NCBI GenBank assembly: GCA_002399975.1
Contig: DHER01000138.1
Location: 1 to 5,345, forward strand
Reading direction: 5' to 3'
DNA length: 5,345 nt
Origin: Firmicutes bacterium UBA4845
Lineage (GTDB): Bacteria > Bacillota > Clostridia > Tissierellales > Sedimentibacteraceae
The notes under the pieces are model-generated. The model searched no databases. It was not told the DNA's origin and was given only the letters and a program-made list of their open reading frames with translations. Positions 1-5,345 of this stretch are shown one piece after another (positions within the stretch are counted from its first letter, which is position 1; the number at the start of each line of letters is the position of its first letter). The position numbers and the translations under genes were made by a program.

Positions 1-402
1 ATATAATGCACCATAAGACTGAACAGCAAAAGTAGCTCTTTCCTTCAAATCCAATATATCTGGATCTTCTAAATAACTATAATCAATAGCAGTTATTTTT
101 TGAGCAAATCTTTTCATAGTCCTCTGATTTAAAATTTCTTTTTGATTGTTTTGCTTAATCATAATCCATTTATTTGTTTCTAACAATAAATATTTTGATA
201 CTCCTATGGCTAATAGCAATTTCAAGAGATGGGAAATAATGATTTTCTGCATAACTGCATCGATAAGCAATTTAGGAATCATTATGGTCAATAAAGTATT
301 TAGCGTACTTGTAATAGCACCAATAAACAACCATAAATATATGGAAGGCATTATCTCTCTAATAGTTCTATTAAATATTTTCAGCACTTGTTTGTTTTTC
401 AT
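1..402 (-). CDS. ABC exporter half-transporter, N-terminal part (truncated by window edge)
   Basis: Reading on the minus strand from ATG at 402-400, 134 codons stay open to the window edge, so only the N-terminus is visible. It begins MKNKQVLKIFNRTIREIMPS. Two hydrophobic stretches, about residues 20-44 and 57-75, look like TM1 and TM2 of an exporter membrane domain. Residues 110-129 contain YLEDPDILDLKERATFAVQS, which aligns with YYENPEFSDEIESCIIAVQS in the preceding complete ABC protein. This is the conserved loop after TM2 in this family, so the two proteins are homologous. The ATPase domain would lie outside the window and is not seen. The start is chosen because AGGAGG lies 9 bases upstream and the frame is open. 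The gene overlaps the preceding ABC gene by 32 bases (371-402), which suggests coupled translation and a heterodimeric exporter. Half-transporter assignment is confident; substrate is unknown. Confidence 0.88.
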   Translation of the reverse strand, partial: MKNKQVLKIFNRTIREIMPSIYLWLFIGAITSTLNTLLTIMIPKLLIDAVMQKIIISHLLKLLLAIGVSKYLLLETNKWIMIKQNNQKEILNQRTMKRFAQKITAIDYSYLEDPDILDLKERATFAVQSYGALY

Positions 403-2188
403 TTTCCTCCACCTCCTGATAATACTTTCCTTGAGTTTTAAACATATGAGCATAGAGTCCATCATTAGACAGCAATTCATCATGAGTTCCTTCTTCTGAC
501 ACTTTTCCACCATCTAATAATAGTATTCGATCACAGAAAAGAGTACTCGCTAATCTATGAGAAATAAATAAAGCAGTTTTCCCTTGCATAATTTGGTCAA
601 ATTCACGATAAATCTTTTCTTCAGCAAGTGCATCTAATGCTGCTGTAGGTTCATCCATAATCATCATTTGGGTGCCTTTTCTATAAATTGCCCTTGCAAT
701 CATAAGTTTTTGATTTTCCCCGCCTGATAAAACTGCGCCATCTTCATCAATAATCTTTAGTAACATTTGATTAATTCCCTTTTCATATTGATTAATTTTA
801 TCCCAAAGTTCAACTTGTCTTAAAGCCATTTCTACCCTTTTTTCATCAATATCATTTGAGCTAGCAGCTACATTTTCCTTAATCGTTACAGCCAATGGTT
901 CAATATCTTGAAAAACTACACCAAATAATCGATGTAAATCCTCAATACTAAACTTTGTATAATCTATACCATCTATAAGAATCCTGCCTGAAGTTGGACG
1001 ATAAAGGCCTGTAAGCAATTTAACAATTGTAGTTTTTCCAGCCCCATTAACGCCTACCAAAGCAAGCTTTTCTGAAGGTCCAATTTTAAAGGATAGGTCT
1101 TCAAAAACATATTTTTCAGAACTTGGATATTTAAAGGAAACATGTTCAAATTCCACTGATATTGATGTACTAGGTGCATAGCTTTTATCTGATTCATCAG
1201 TAATGAGATTCATATCCAAAAAACCGATTGTATCCTTGCAATAGGCAAACTCCCTATGTATGTTTGCAAAATCTTCTGTAATTTCATTCATCATTAATGA
1301 AAATAAACTAGCTGCAGTTAAATACATGATAAATTTTGAAATTTGAACTGTGATCCCTTGGGAAGCTAATATATAATAGGCAAATAGATCGGCAAATACC
1401 AATCCTAAAATGGATAATAATGAAAATCTTCTTTCGACTAAAAATAAATCCCTATATATACCTTCTAATTTCTTAATTTCATTTTCATAACTTTCTAAAA
1501 AGCGATTTTGAAAATTATAAATTCTAATATCTTTTCCATAACTAAAATCTGTAGTTTGATGCCCATAGCCATAATTTCTTCTTTCTGCTTGATTTAATTC
1601 TTCTTTCCTTTTGTAACGTGCATCTGATACTTTATCCAATGTCCAAAATGTAATCAATACGGATAAACCAATTACTACCACAATCCAAAAATTAATTTGA
1701 GCTAAAATAATAGCAAGTAAAATTGCCCCAATTAATTTTGCACCTAATAGATAAACCATATGATAAATACCTTCAATTCCGTTATTGTTACTTTGAACAG
1801 CAATAATGCAAGATTCTATTTCATCTGAAAATTCCGGATTTTCATAATACTTCAAATCCATGGTCATTGTTTTGTGCATCAATTCCTTTAAAAAATCCAT
1901 ACGGATATAGCTTATTTTATTATAGCTTCGTTTTTCAGCTTGTATTTTGATGGTTTCTAATCCAAAACCAATAAATGATACAAAAGCAATAATTTTTATC
2001 ACTTCTTGAATTTCCACATTGCTTTTTAAAATTCCCCTTATAATCCATTCCATAGAAAAAACAGTTAATACAGGAATCAAGCCCCCTGCTATTCCATGTA
2101 AAATCATACTAAACCAAATCTCTTTAGTGACTGGATCAAGCATCCGTTGAATGGTTTTTTTCTTAGATGCAGTTTCAATATACTTCAT
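371..2188 (-). CDS. ABC exporter half-transporter, fused membrane and ATPase domains (605 aa)
   Basis: This is a full-length type IV ABC exporter subunit, probably a multidrug or peptide exporter working with the half-transporter encoded next. The membrane domain is about residues 20-310, with six likely helices near 23-54, 63-83, 145-165, 166-182, 256-276 and 282-299. The ATPase domain covers about 345-590. It shows Walker A GVNGAGKTT (379-387), the Q-loop glutamine in FQD (427), signature LSGGE (487-491, LSGGQ being the usual form), Walker B MMIMDEP with catalytic Glu 513, the D-loop AALD, and the H-loop histidine in ISHR (544). All ATP-hydrolysis residues are present. The start at 2188 is preferred over an in-frame start at 2251, because AAAAGGAG sits 9 bases upstream and the longer form would overlap the regulator gene by 59 bases. 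The gene begins 4 bases after the regulator stop. The substrate is not deducible; adjacency to an ArsR-like regulator suggests inducible export. Confidence 0.93.
   Translation of the reverse strand: MKYIETASKKKTIQRMLDPVTKEIWFSMILHGIAGGLIPVLTVFSMEWIIRGILKSNVEIQEVIKIIAFVSFIGFGLETIKIQAEKRSYNKISYIRMDFLKELMHKTMTMDLKYYENPEFSDEIESCIIAVQSNNNGIEGIYHMVYLLGAKLIGAILLAIILAQINFWIVVVIGLSVLITFWTLDKVSDARYKRKEELNQAERRNYGYGHQTTDFSYGKDIRIYNFQNRFLESYENEIKKLEGIYRDLFLVERRFSLLSILGLVFADLFAYYILASQGITVQISKFIMYLTAASLFSLMMNEITEDFANIHREFAYCKDTIGFLDMNLITDESDKSYAPSTSISVEFEHVSFKYPSSEKYVFEDLSFKIGPSEKLALVGVNGAGKTTIVKLLTGLYRPTSGRILIDGIDYTKFSIEDLHRLFGVVFQDIEPLAVTIKENVAASSNDIDEKRVEMALRQVELWDKINQYEKGINQMLLKIIDEDGAVLSGGENQKLMIARAIYRKGTQMMIMDEPTAALDALAEEKIYREFDQIMQGKTALFISHRLASTLFCDRILLLDGGKVSEEGTHDELLSNDGLYAHMFKTQGKYYQEVEENEKQTSAENI
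403..417 (-). promoter_or_regulatory. Strong ribosome binding site inside the 3' end of the upstream ABC gene
   Basis: On the minus strand the bases before ATG 402 read AGGAGGTGGAGGAAA. AGGAGG (417-412) is 9 bases from the start codon, and a second GGAGG is 3 bases from it. AGGAGGTG matches the anti-Shine-Dalgarno sequence almost completely. The site lies within the coding sequence for the last residues (QEVEEN) of the 605-residue ABC protein. It fixes the start of the second half-transporter and implies efficient re-initiation by ribosomes finishing the upstream gene. Confidence 0.85.
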
Positions 2189-2192
2189 TTTT

Positions 2193-3329
2193 TCACACTC
2201 CTTTTGCCCATTGGTCAAATAACTCTGCCAACTTTTTAATTTTTTTATCATTCACATGATAATATACTTTTCGCCCTTCAGTAGTCATATAAACTAGCTC
2301 TGCCTTATTTAATTGTTCCATATGATGGGAAACCGTAGCAGGAGTAAGACCTATAATGCTTGCAATTTCTTTTAGATAGTATGGTTTTTGACTTAATAAC
2401 TTCATAATATTAAATCGATTTTCTTCTCCCAAAGCTTTCATTTGTTCAATGAAAAGCCCTGCATCATGTTTCCCTTTATTAAGTAATGCTTCAAGTTCCT
2501 CAAATAAAATGCCCAAAATCATATTTGGTCTTATAGATTCATCCATAATAATAGACATTCCAAAGGTACCTTTATTGATAATTGAAAAATACAAATGAAT
2601 AGGTTCTTCACTTCGAAAACTCCATCGTTCAGTATCTATATAATTTACAATTGGAGTATTTTTAGCATCATCTTTTCCTGATGAAGAAAATAACTCCACT
2701 TTAGATTGAATATAATGTTCTACATTGCCATAATATTTTAAATATATTTTTTCGATTCTTTTAATAAGCTTAACGTAAGCATCAAACCTTTCATCTGCAT
2801 GTTGAAACAAGTCTATGATTTTAATTTTTTCATCATTATCTAACTCAGTGGCCATGATTTTTTCTATATAATAATCCGCATCAAATGCCCTATCTTTCAT
2901 TTCTTTAAGAACTTTTCTGGCCTCTTCTATGTCATCTAAATCTGATTGTTCTGTTTCTGCATCTAAGTTTTGGAGATAATAATGGCAAGCATTAAAAAAT
3001 TCTGTTTTCGATAGTTCATCCACTTCCTTTGCATTAGTAAATCGAGTAACCATTTCAAAAAATCCCATATCATTTTGGCCTACTTGGATAGTAAATAATT
3101 CCCTCCATTCTGGATAATCTTTTAAAACATCTAAAGATTCATCAAAAACTTCTATATAAAATTGGGTTAAATCACTGTATTTTTGATTGATTTCATCTCT
3201 AGATAAAATAAAGCGATCCTTATTTTCAATGATGTGTACGGTATCCCCTTTTTCACGATTTAAAATTTTACCTACAATAGCATTTGCTTCCCAATAAATG
3301 TTGGGTTTATTCTCAATAATTAATTTCAC
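2193..3329 (-). CDS. ArsR-like winged-helix transcriptional regulator with a long N-terminal region (378 aa)
   Basis: The C-terminal part, about residues 294-360, is a winged helix of ArsR type: GEENRFNIMKLLSQ opens the domain, the recognition helix region is TPATVSHHMEQLNKAELV, and the wing is TEGRKVYYHV (350-359). The metal-binding ELCVCDL motif of metal-sensing ArsR proteins is replaced by YYLKEIAS, so metal sensing through that site is unlikely. The first roughly 290 residues are acidic and largely soluble. I do not recognise a family with certainty; they may form a ligand-sensing or dimerisation domain, as seen in other long ArsR-type regulators. Typical ArsR proteins have about 100 residues, so this is three to four times longer. 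The start is GTG at 3329-3327, with GGGGG 7 bases upstream; a TTG at 3347 is in frame but lacks a good ribosome site. It is the first gene after a consensus promoter and precedes two ABC exporter genes, so it probably controls them and itself. Confidence 0.9.
   Translation of the reverse strand: MKLIIENKPNIYWEANAIVGKILNREKGDTVHIIENKDRFILSRDEINQKYSDLTQFYIEVFDESLDVLKDYPEWRELFTIQVGQNDMGFFEMVTRFTNAKEVDELSKTEFFNACHYYLQNLDAETEQSDLDDIEEARKVLKEMKDRAFDADYYIEKIMATELDNDEKIKIIDLFQHADERFDAYVKLIKRIEKIYLKYYGNVEHYIQSKVELFSSSGKDDAKNTPIVNYIDTERWSFRSEEPIHLYFSIINKGTFGMSIIMDESIRPNMILGILFEELEALLNKGKHDAGLFIEQMKALGEENRFNIMKLLSQKPYYLKEIASIIGLTPATVSHHMEQLNKAELVYMTTEGRKVYYHVNDKKIKKLAELFDQWAKGV
2198..2205 (-). promoter_or_regulatory. 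Ribosome binding site deciding the start of the 605-aa ABC gene
   Basis: AAAAGGAG on the minus strand lies 9 bases before ATG 2188-2186 and overlaps the last codons of the regulator gene, whose TGA stop is at 2195-2193. This supports the 2188 start rather than 2251 and indicates translational coupling between regulator and exporter. Confidence 0.75.
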
Positions 3330-3332
3330 TAT

Positions 3333-3342
3333 CTCACCCCCT
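3333..3342 (-). promoter_or_regulatory. Ribosome binding site for the GTG start of the regulator
   Basis: AGGGGGTGAG on the minus strand differs from the ideal AGGAGGTGAG at one base. Its G-run ends 7 bases before GTG 3329-3327. This placement decides for the GTG start over the in-frame TTG at 3347, which would have the G-rich site inside the coding region. Confidence 0.75.
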
Positions 3343-3367
3343 CGCAACTTATATTTTCTTTATTATA

Positions 3368-3396
3368 ATTATATGTATAAATTAGATATTTGTCAA
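3368..3396 (-). promoter_or_regulatory. Consensus sigma-A promoter of the regulator-exporter operon
   Basis: On the minus strand TTGACA (3396-3391) is separated by exactly 17 bases from TATAAT (3373-3368), a perfect match to the vegetative promoter consensus. An AT-only tract (about 3400-3410) just upstream could act as an UP element. Transcription would begin near 3361, giving a leader of about 32 bases to the GTG at 3329. The -10 box is part of a 10-bp perfect palindrome, TATAATTATA (3373-3364), which could be bound by a repressor, although such AT palindromes also arise by chance. Confidence 0.88.
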
Positions 3397-3421
3397 ACTT
3401 ATATATATATTTACTTTAGAC

Positions 3422-3436
3422 TTTGTTTTAAACAAA
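3422..3436. repeat. 15-bp perfect inverted repeat upstream of the promoter, possible operator
   Basis: TTTGTTT and AAACAAA flank a single central base (TTTGTTTTAAACAAA). The dyad ends 25 bases before the -35 box of the regulator-exporter promoter and begins 15 bases beyond the terminator hairpin. Its position would suit an activator or an upstream operator. It is too AT-rich to exclude chance, and no second copy was noticed in the gap. Confidence 0.35.
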
Positions 3437-3451
3437 TGTTCTCCCACACGC

Positions 3452-3493
3452 AAAAACCTGACAACAGCCACTTCTAGCCATCGCCAGGTTTTT
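3452..3493 (-). terminator. Intrinsic terminator of the sigma / anti-sigma operon
   Basis: In minus-strand RNA a 12-bp stem (CCTGGCGATGGC with GCUGUUGUCAGG) closes an 8-base loop and is followed by UUUUU. Five flanking A residues can extend the stem to 17 bp. Four of the pairs are G-U wobbles. In plus-strand RNA these become A-C mismatches and the stem is broken, so the element is directional. It starts 22 bases after the stop codon of the 447-residue gene and precedes the next promoter, so it separates the two operons. Confidence 0.88.
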
Positions 3494-3514
3494 ATTCCCT
3501 ATTACTCCAAATCC

Positions 3515-4858
3515 TTAGTGTTTAAAATTAATAAGTTTTCCATCTACATTTACTGATTCTATCATTGTACTATCTAATGGTGCATTTGAAAGGTATTTAA
3601 GATTTATTTTTTCATTTTGACTAAAAGAAGTAGATAATTCCATCTTTTGTGCCGTTCCATCAGTCATATTAACTTGAATTTGTGGATTATTTTCCTCATC
3701 ATATTTTCCAATACCTAATAAGGTAACTCCTATTTGAGAAACTTGAATACGATCTAGCTCCCAAGTTCCAAAATCCAATTTGCATTCTGTTTCTTTTTCT
3801 GGATTTACAGATTGAAGTTTAAATTTAGTTTCCCAGTTACCTTCTATATATTTCCCACTAGATACAAAGTACCCCTTAAGAAATACTTCTTTAGGGTCTA
3901 TTCCTTTTAAATCAAATACATATTCAATATAATCTCCCCTATCCATTGTGTTTCCTGATTCATCTATTCCAAAATGGACGGTAGATGGGTAAAGTTCTAA
4001 TGCATTATTTTCTGCATCGGTAAAGTAAAAATATCCATGATCGTCAATACCATCTCCTACCCATTTGGTTTGAATATGAAGCTTATTATCAATATATCCT
4101 ATATTAGAAATATACATAAAGTCAATCTGAGGAAGTGAAATATTCATTTCATCTCCTTTTAAAACCTGTATTGTGCCTTGTTTCTCCCATAAGTCAAACA
4201 TTGTACCACTACCACCAGATACATGCTCCATATTTAGTGGTATAGTTTGTGAATTAGCATCTTCTATATCTGTTAAATTAATTCCTGTTTCTACTTCATC
4301 AAATACTAAGGAACCACTTAAAAAAGACTTAACAACAAAACTTAATTTTTTACCATCCATTTTTTCTCCACCATTAGCTTGTATTCGTAATATAGCTGTT
4401 TTAGTTTCTTCATCATAATCAATTACTTGAGAGTTAAATAATGCCCCTTCAGATAATGTATAATTATATAAATCAATGGATTCATCAATTCTATCCCCTG
4501 TTAAATCTTGCATAGTTAAGTAAATCACTGCCATTTCATCATCATTATAAGCTGCAACTACCTCCATTTTAATTCCATTATCTTCACTTACCATTTCAAT
4601 TGGTTGAAGTATAGGGACTATCTCTGGGCTCACTTTTGATCCAATCTTATTAAAACTTAAAACAGTAGCAGCTAATACTCCAACTGATAACATTAAGCAA
4701 GCACAAGTTAGCATTGCTATTCTTAAAGGCTTTCTCTTGTTTATAATTGAACTTTTTTGTTCCAATTTTTTATTCACCTCTGTGGCAATATCATATTCAG
4801 GGGTTTTGATAGTACTTAGCTTAGCTTTAATTATTTGCTCATCGTTGTCATATTTCAT
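3515..4858 (-). CDS. Single-pass membrane protein, DUF4179-like putative anti-sigma factor (447 aa)
   Basis: The first 46 residues are charged and cytoplasmic in character (MKYDNDEQIIKAKLSTIKTP onward) and end in KRKPLR. One membrane helix follows at about 47-68 (IAMLTCACLMLSVGVLAATV). By the positive-inside rule the remaining roughly 380 residues are outside the membrane. The region about 91-190, starting NGIKMEVVAAYNDDEMAVIY, resembles DUF4179 domains found in proteins paired with ECF sigma factors in Bacillota. The C-terminal part, about 355-440, may be a second beta-rich domain like those that follow DUF4179. No HxxxCxxC zinc motif of ZAS anti-sigma proteins is present. The start overlaps the sigma gene stop as ATGA, with GGAGG 7 bases upstream, so the two are coupled. 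The inferred role is binding the sigma factor through the short N-terminal tail and sensing an envelope signal through the outer domain. The family match is from memory of sequence pattern; anti-sigma function is inferred from context. Confidence 0.82.
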   Translation of the reverse strand: MKYDNDEQIIKAKLSTIKTPEYDIATEVNKKLEQKSSIINKRKPLRIAMLTCACLMLSVGVLAATVLSFNKIGSKVSPEIVPILQPIEMVSEDNGIKMEVVAAYNDDEMAVIYLTMQDLTGDRIDESIDLYNYTLSEGALFNSQVIDYDEETKTAILRIQANGGEKMDGKKLSFVVKSFLSGSLVFDEVETGINLTDIEDANSQTIPLNMEHVSGGSGTMFDLWEKQGTIQVLKGDEMNISLPQIDFMYISNIGYIDNKLHIQTKWVGDGIDDHGYFYFTDAENNALELYPSTVHFGIDESGNTMDRGDYIEYVFDLKGIDPKEVFLKGYFVSSGKYIEGNWETKFKLQSVNPEKETECKLDFGTWELDRIQVSQIGVTLLGIGKYDEENNPQIQVNMTDGTAQKMELSTSFSQNEKINLKYLSNAPLDSTMIESVNVDGKLINFKH

Positions 4859-5345
4859 TTAAATTCCTCCAATCTTTTATAATAGGAATTTTCATTTTCT
4901 AAAGCTTTTATAAGCTTATTTTTGGCCCTTTCATATCGTTTTCTCAATGTAGCAGCAGGAACTTGATAAATCATTTCCAGTTCTTTATAGCTTTTTTCAT
5001 CGATAACTCTACTAAATATCAATGCACGCTCTGCACCTGTTAATTTTAAAAGCGCTTCTTTTAAATCCTCACTTATTAAATCAGTTGAATCATCTACTGT
5101 ATTGTTATTTGATTCGGGTATAAAAAACAATATTTTTCTTTTTCTTAATATATCCATACAAGTATTGTAGGCAATGCTATATAACCATGCAGACAAAGAA
5201 TAACCTTTTTTAAAACTACTTCTTTTATTATAGGCTTTTATAAATGTCATCTGTACCGCATCTTGTGCCTTGTGGTAGTCACAGAGAATATTATGGCAAT
5301 ATCGCAACAATGGTTGTCCGTACAATTTAATTGCACACTCAAGCT
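4855..5345 (-). CDS. ECF-type RNA polymerase sigma factor, 5' end outside the window
   Basis: The reading frame is open to the window edge: before the possible TTG start at 5325 it continues upstream as LECAIK, matching the usual sequence before LYGQPLLRYC in this family, so the true start lies beyond 5345. The visible 162 residues contain region 2 (about 7-70), with DAVQMTFIKAY (region 2.2, core polymerase binding) and LSAWLYSIAYNTCMDILRKR (regions 2.3-2.4, -10 recognition). Region 4 (about 100-155) includes LTGAERALIFSRVIDEKSYKE and the helix-turn-helix PAATLRKRYERAKNKL, which would contact the -35 element. Length and the lack of regions 1 and 3 fit ECF (group 4) sigma factors. It directs polymerase to a specialised promoter set, probably for an envelope stress response. 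It is followed by a membrane protein gene with an ATGA overlap, the usual sigma/anti-sigma arrangement. The target regulon and any autoregulatory promoter are outside the window. Confidence 0.93.
   Translation of the reverse strand, partial: LECAIKLYGQPLLRYCHNILCDYHKAQDAVQMTFIKAYNKRSSFKKGYSLSAWLYSIAYNTCMDILRKRKILFFIPESNNNTVDDSTDLISEDLKEALLKLTGAERALIFSRVIDEKSYKELEMIYQVPAATLRKRYERAKNKLIKALENENSYYKRLEEFK
4866..4870 (-). promoter_or_regulatory. Ribosome binding site of the putative anti-sigma gene
   Basis: GGAGG lies 7 bases before ATG 4858-4856 and is part of the codons for the last residues (LEEFK) of the sigma factor. Together with the ATGA overlap it indicates coupled translation, which would keep sigma and anti-sigma in balance. 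Confidence 0.75.

Noticed and set aside
146..499. Plus-strand open frame of 117 codons
   Set aside because: It runs antisense across the two ABC genes, which have clear homology and ribosome sites. Its hydrophobic, low-complexity translation is the usual shadow of membrane-protein coding sequence.
2189..2251. Longer N-terminus for the 605-residue ABC protein starting at 2251
   Set aside because: It would overlap the conserved end of the regulator gene by 59 bases, whereas ATG 2188 has AAAAGGAG at 9 bases.
2193..2450. Metal-responsive ArsR regulator (arsenic or cadmium type)
   Set aside because: The cysteine motif in the DNA-binding helix region is absent and the neighbours are ABC exporter halves rather than metal-resistance genes.
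3400..3411. Alternating AT tract as a functional tandem repeat
   Set aside because: It is only about 12 bases in a very AT-rich gap and is better explained as upstream promoter sequence.
3360..3450. ECF-type promoter that would link the sigma factor to the exporter operon
   Set aside because: I looked for an AAC-containing -35 box with a CGT-type -10 box at suitable spacing and found none convincing; the only clear promoter is the vegetative consensus one.
4173..4418. Plus-strand open frame of 81 codons
   Set aside because: It lies wholly antisense within the 447-residue membrane protein gene and has no recognisable domain.
5323..5325. TTG at 5325 as the start of the sigma factor
   Set aside because: The frame stays open upstream to the window edge and the extra residues (LECAIK) continue the family sequence, so the gene is truncated by the window rather than starting here.

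Overview
This AT-rich window reads as a piece of a low-GC Bacillota chromosome, most likely a member of the Clostridia. The reasons are strong AGGAGG-type ribosome binding sites, A/T-ending codons, tightly packed genes, and a sigma/DUF4179-like pair of a type common in that class. Genus cannot be fixed from the sequence alone. All five genes lie on the minus strand, so transcription runs from high to low coordinates. The first and last genes are cut by the window edges.

Upstream block (5345 down to about 3452): the 3' part of an ECF-type sigma factor gene is followed, with a 4-base ATGA overlap, by a 447-residue single-pass membrane protein that resembles DUF4179-type anti-sigma or sensor proteins. 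A hairpin terminator closes this unit 22 bases after the stop codon. Its stem is fully paired only in minus-strand RNA, because it uses G-U wobbles. The likely logic is a membrane protein that holds the sigma factor and releases it on an envelope signal. This is inferred from gene order and family resemblance.

Intergenic gap (3330-3514, 185 bases): this holds the terminator, a 15-bp perfect dyad (3422-3436), and a textbook housekeeping promoter (TTGACA, 17-bp spacer, TATAAT) reading into the second operon.

Downstream block (3329 down to 1): a 378-residue regulator has an ArsR-like winged helix at its C-terminus and about 290 residues of unrecognised N-terminal sequence. It is followed 4 bases later by a complete 605-residue ABC exporter half-transporter (membrane domain plus ATPase). 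That gene overlaps by 32 bases a second, truncated ABC exporter half-transporter. The three genes look like one translationally coupled operon: a one-component regulator and a probable heterodimeric exporter, whose substrate (drug, peptide or other toxic compound) cannot be told from sequence.

No RNA genes, mobile elements, CRISPR arrays or broken genes were seen. The most useful points for a second look are the large unassigned sensor-like region of the regulator, the unusual anti-sigma candidate, and the compact control region between the two operons.
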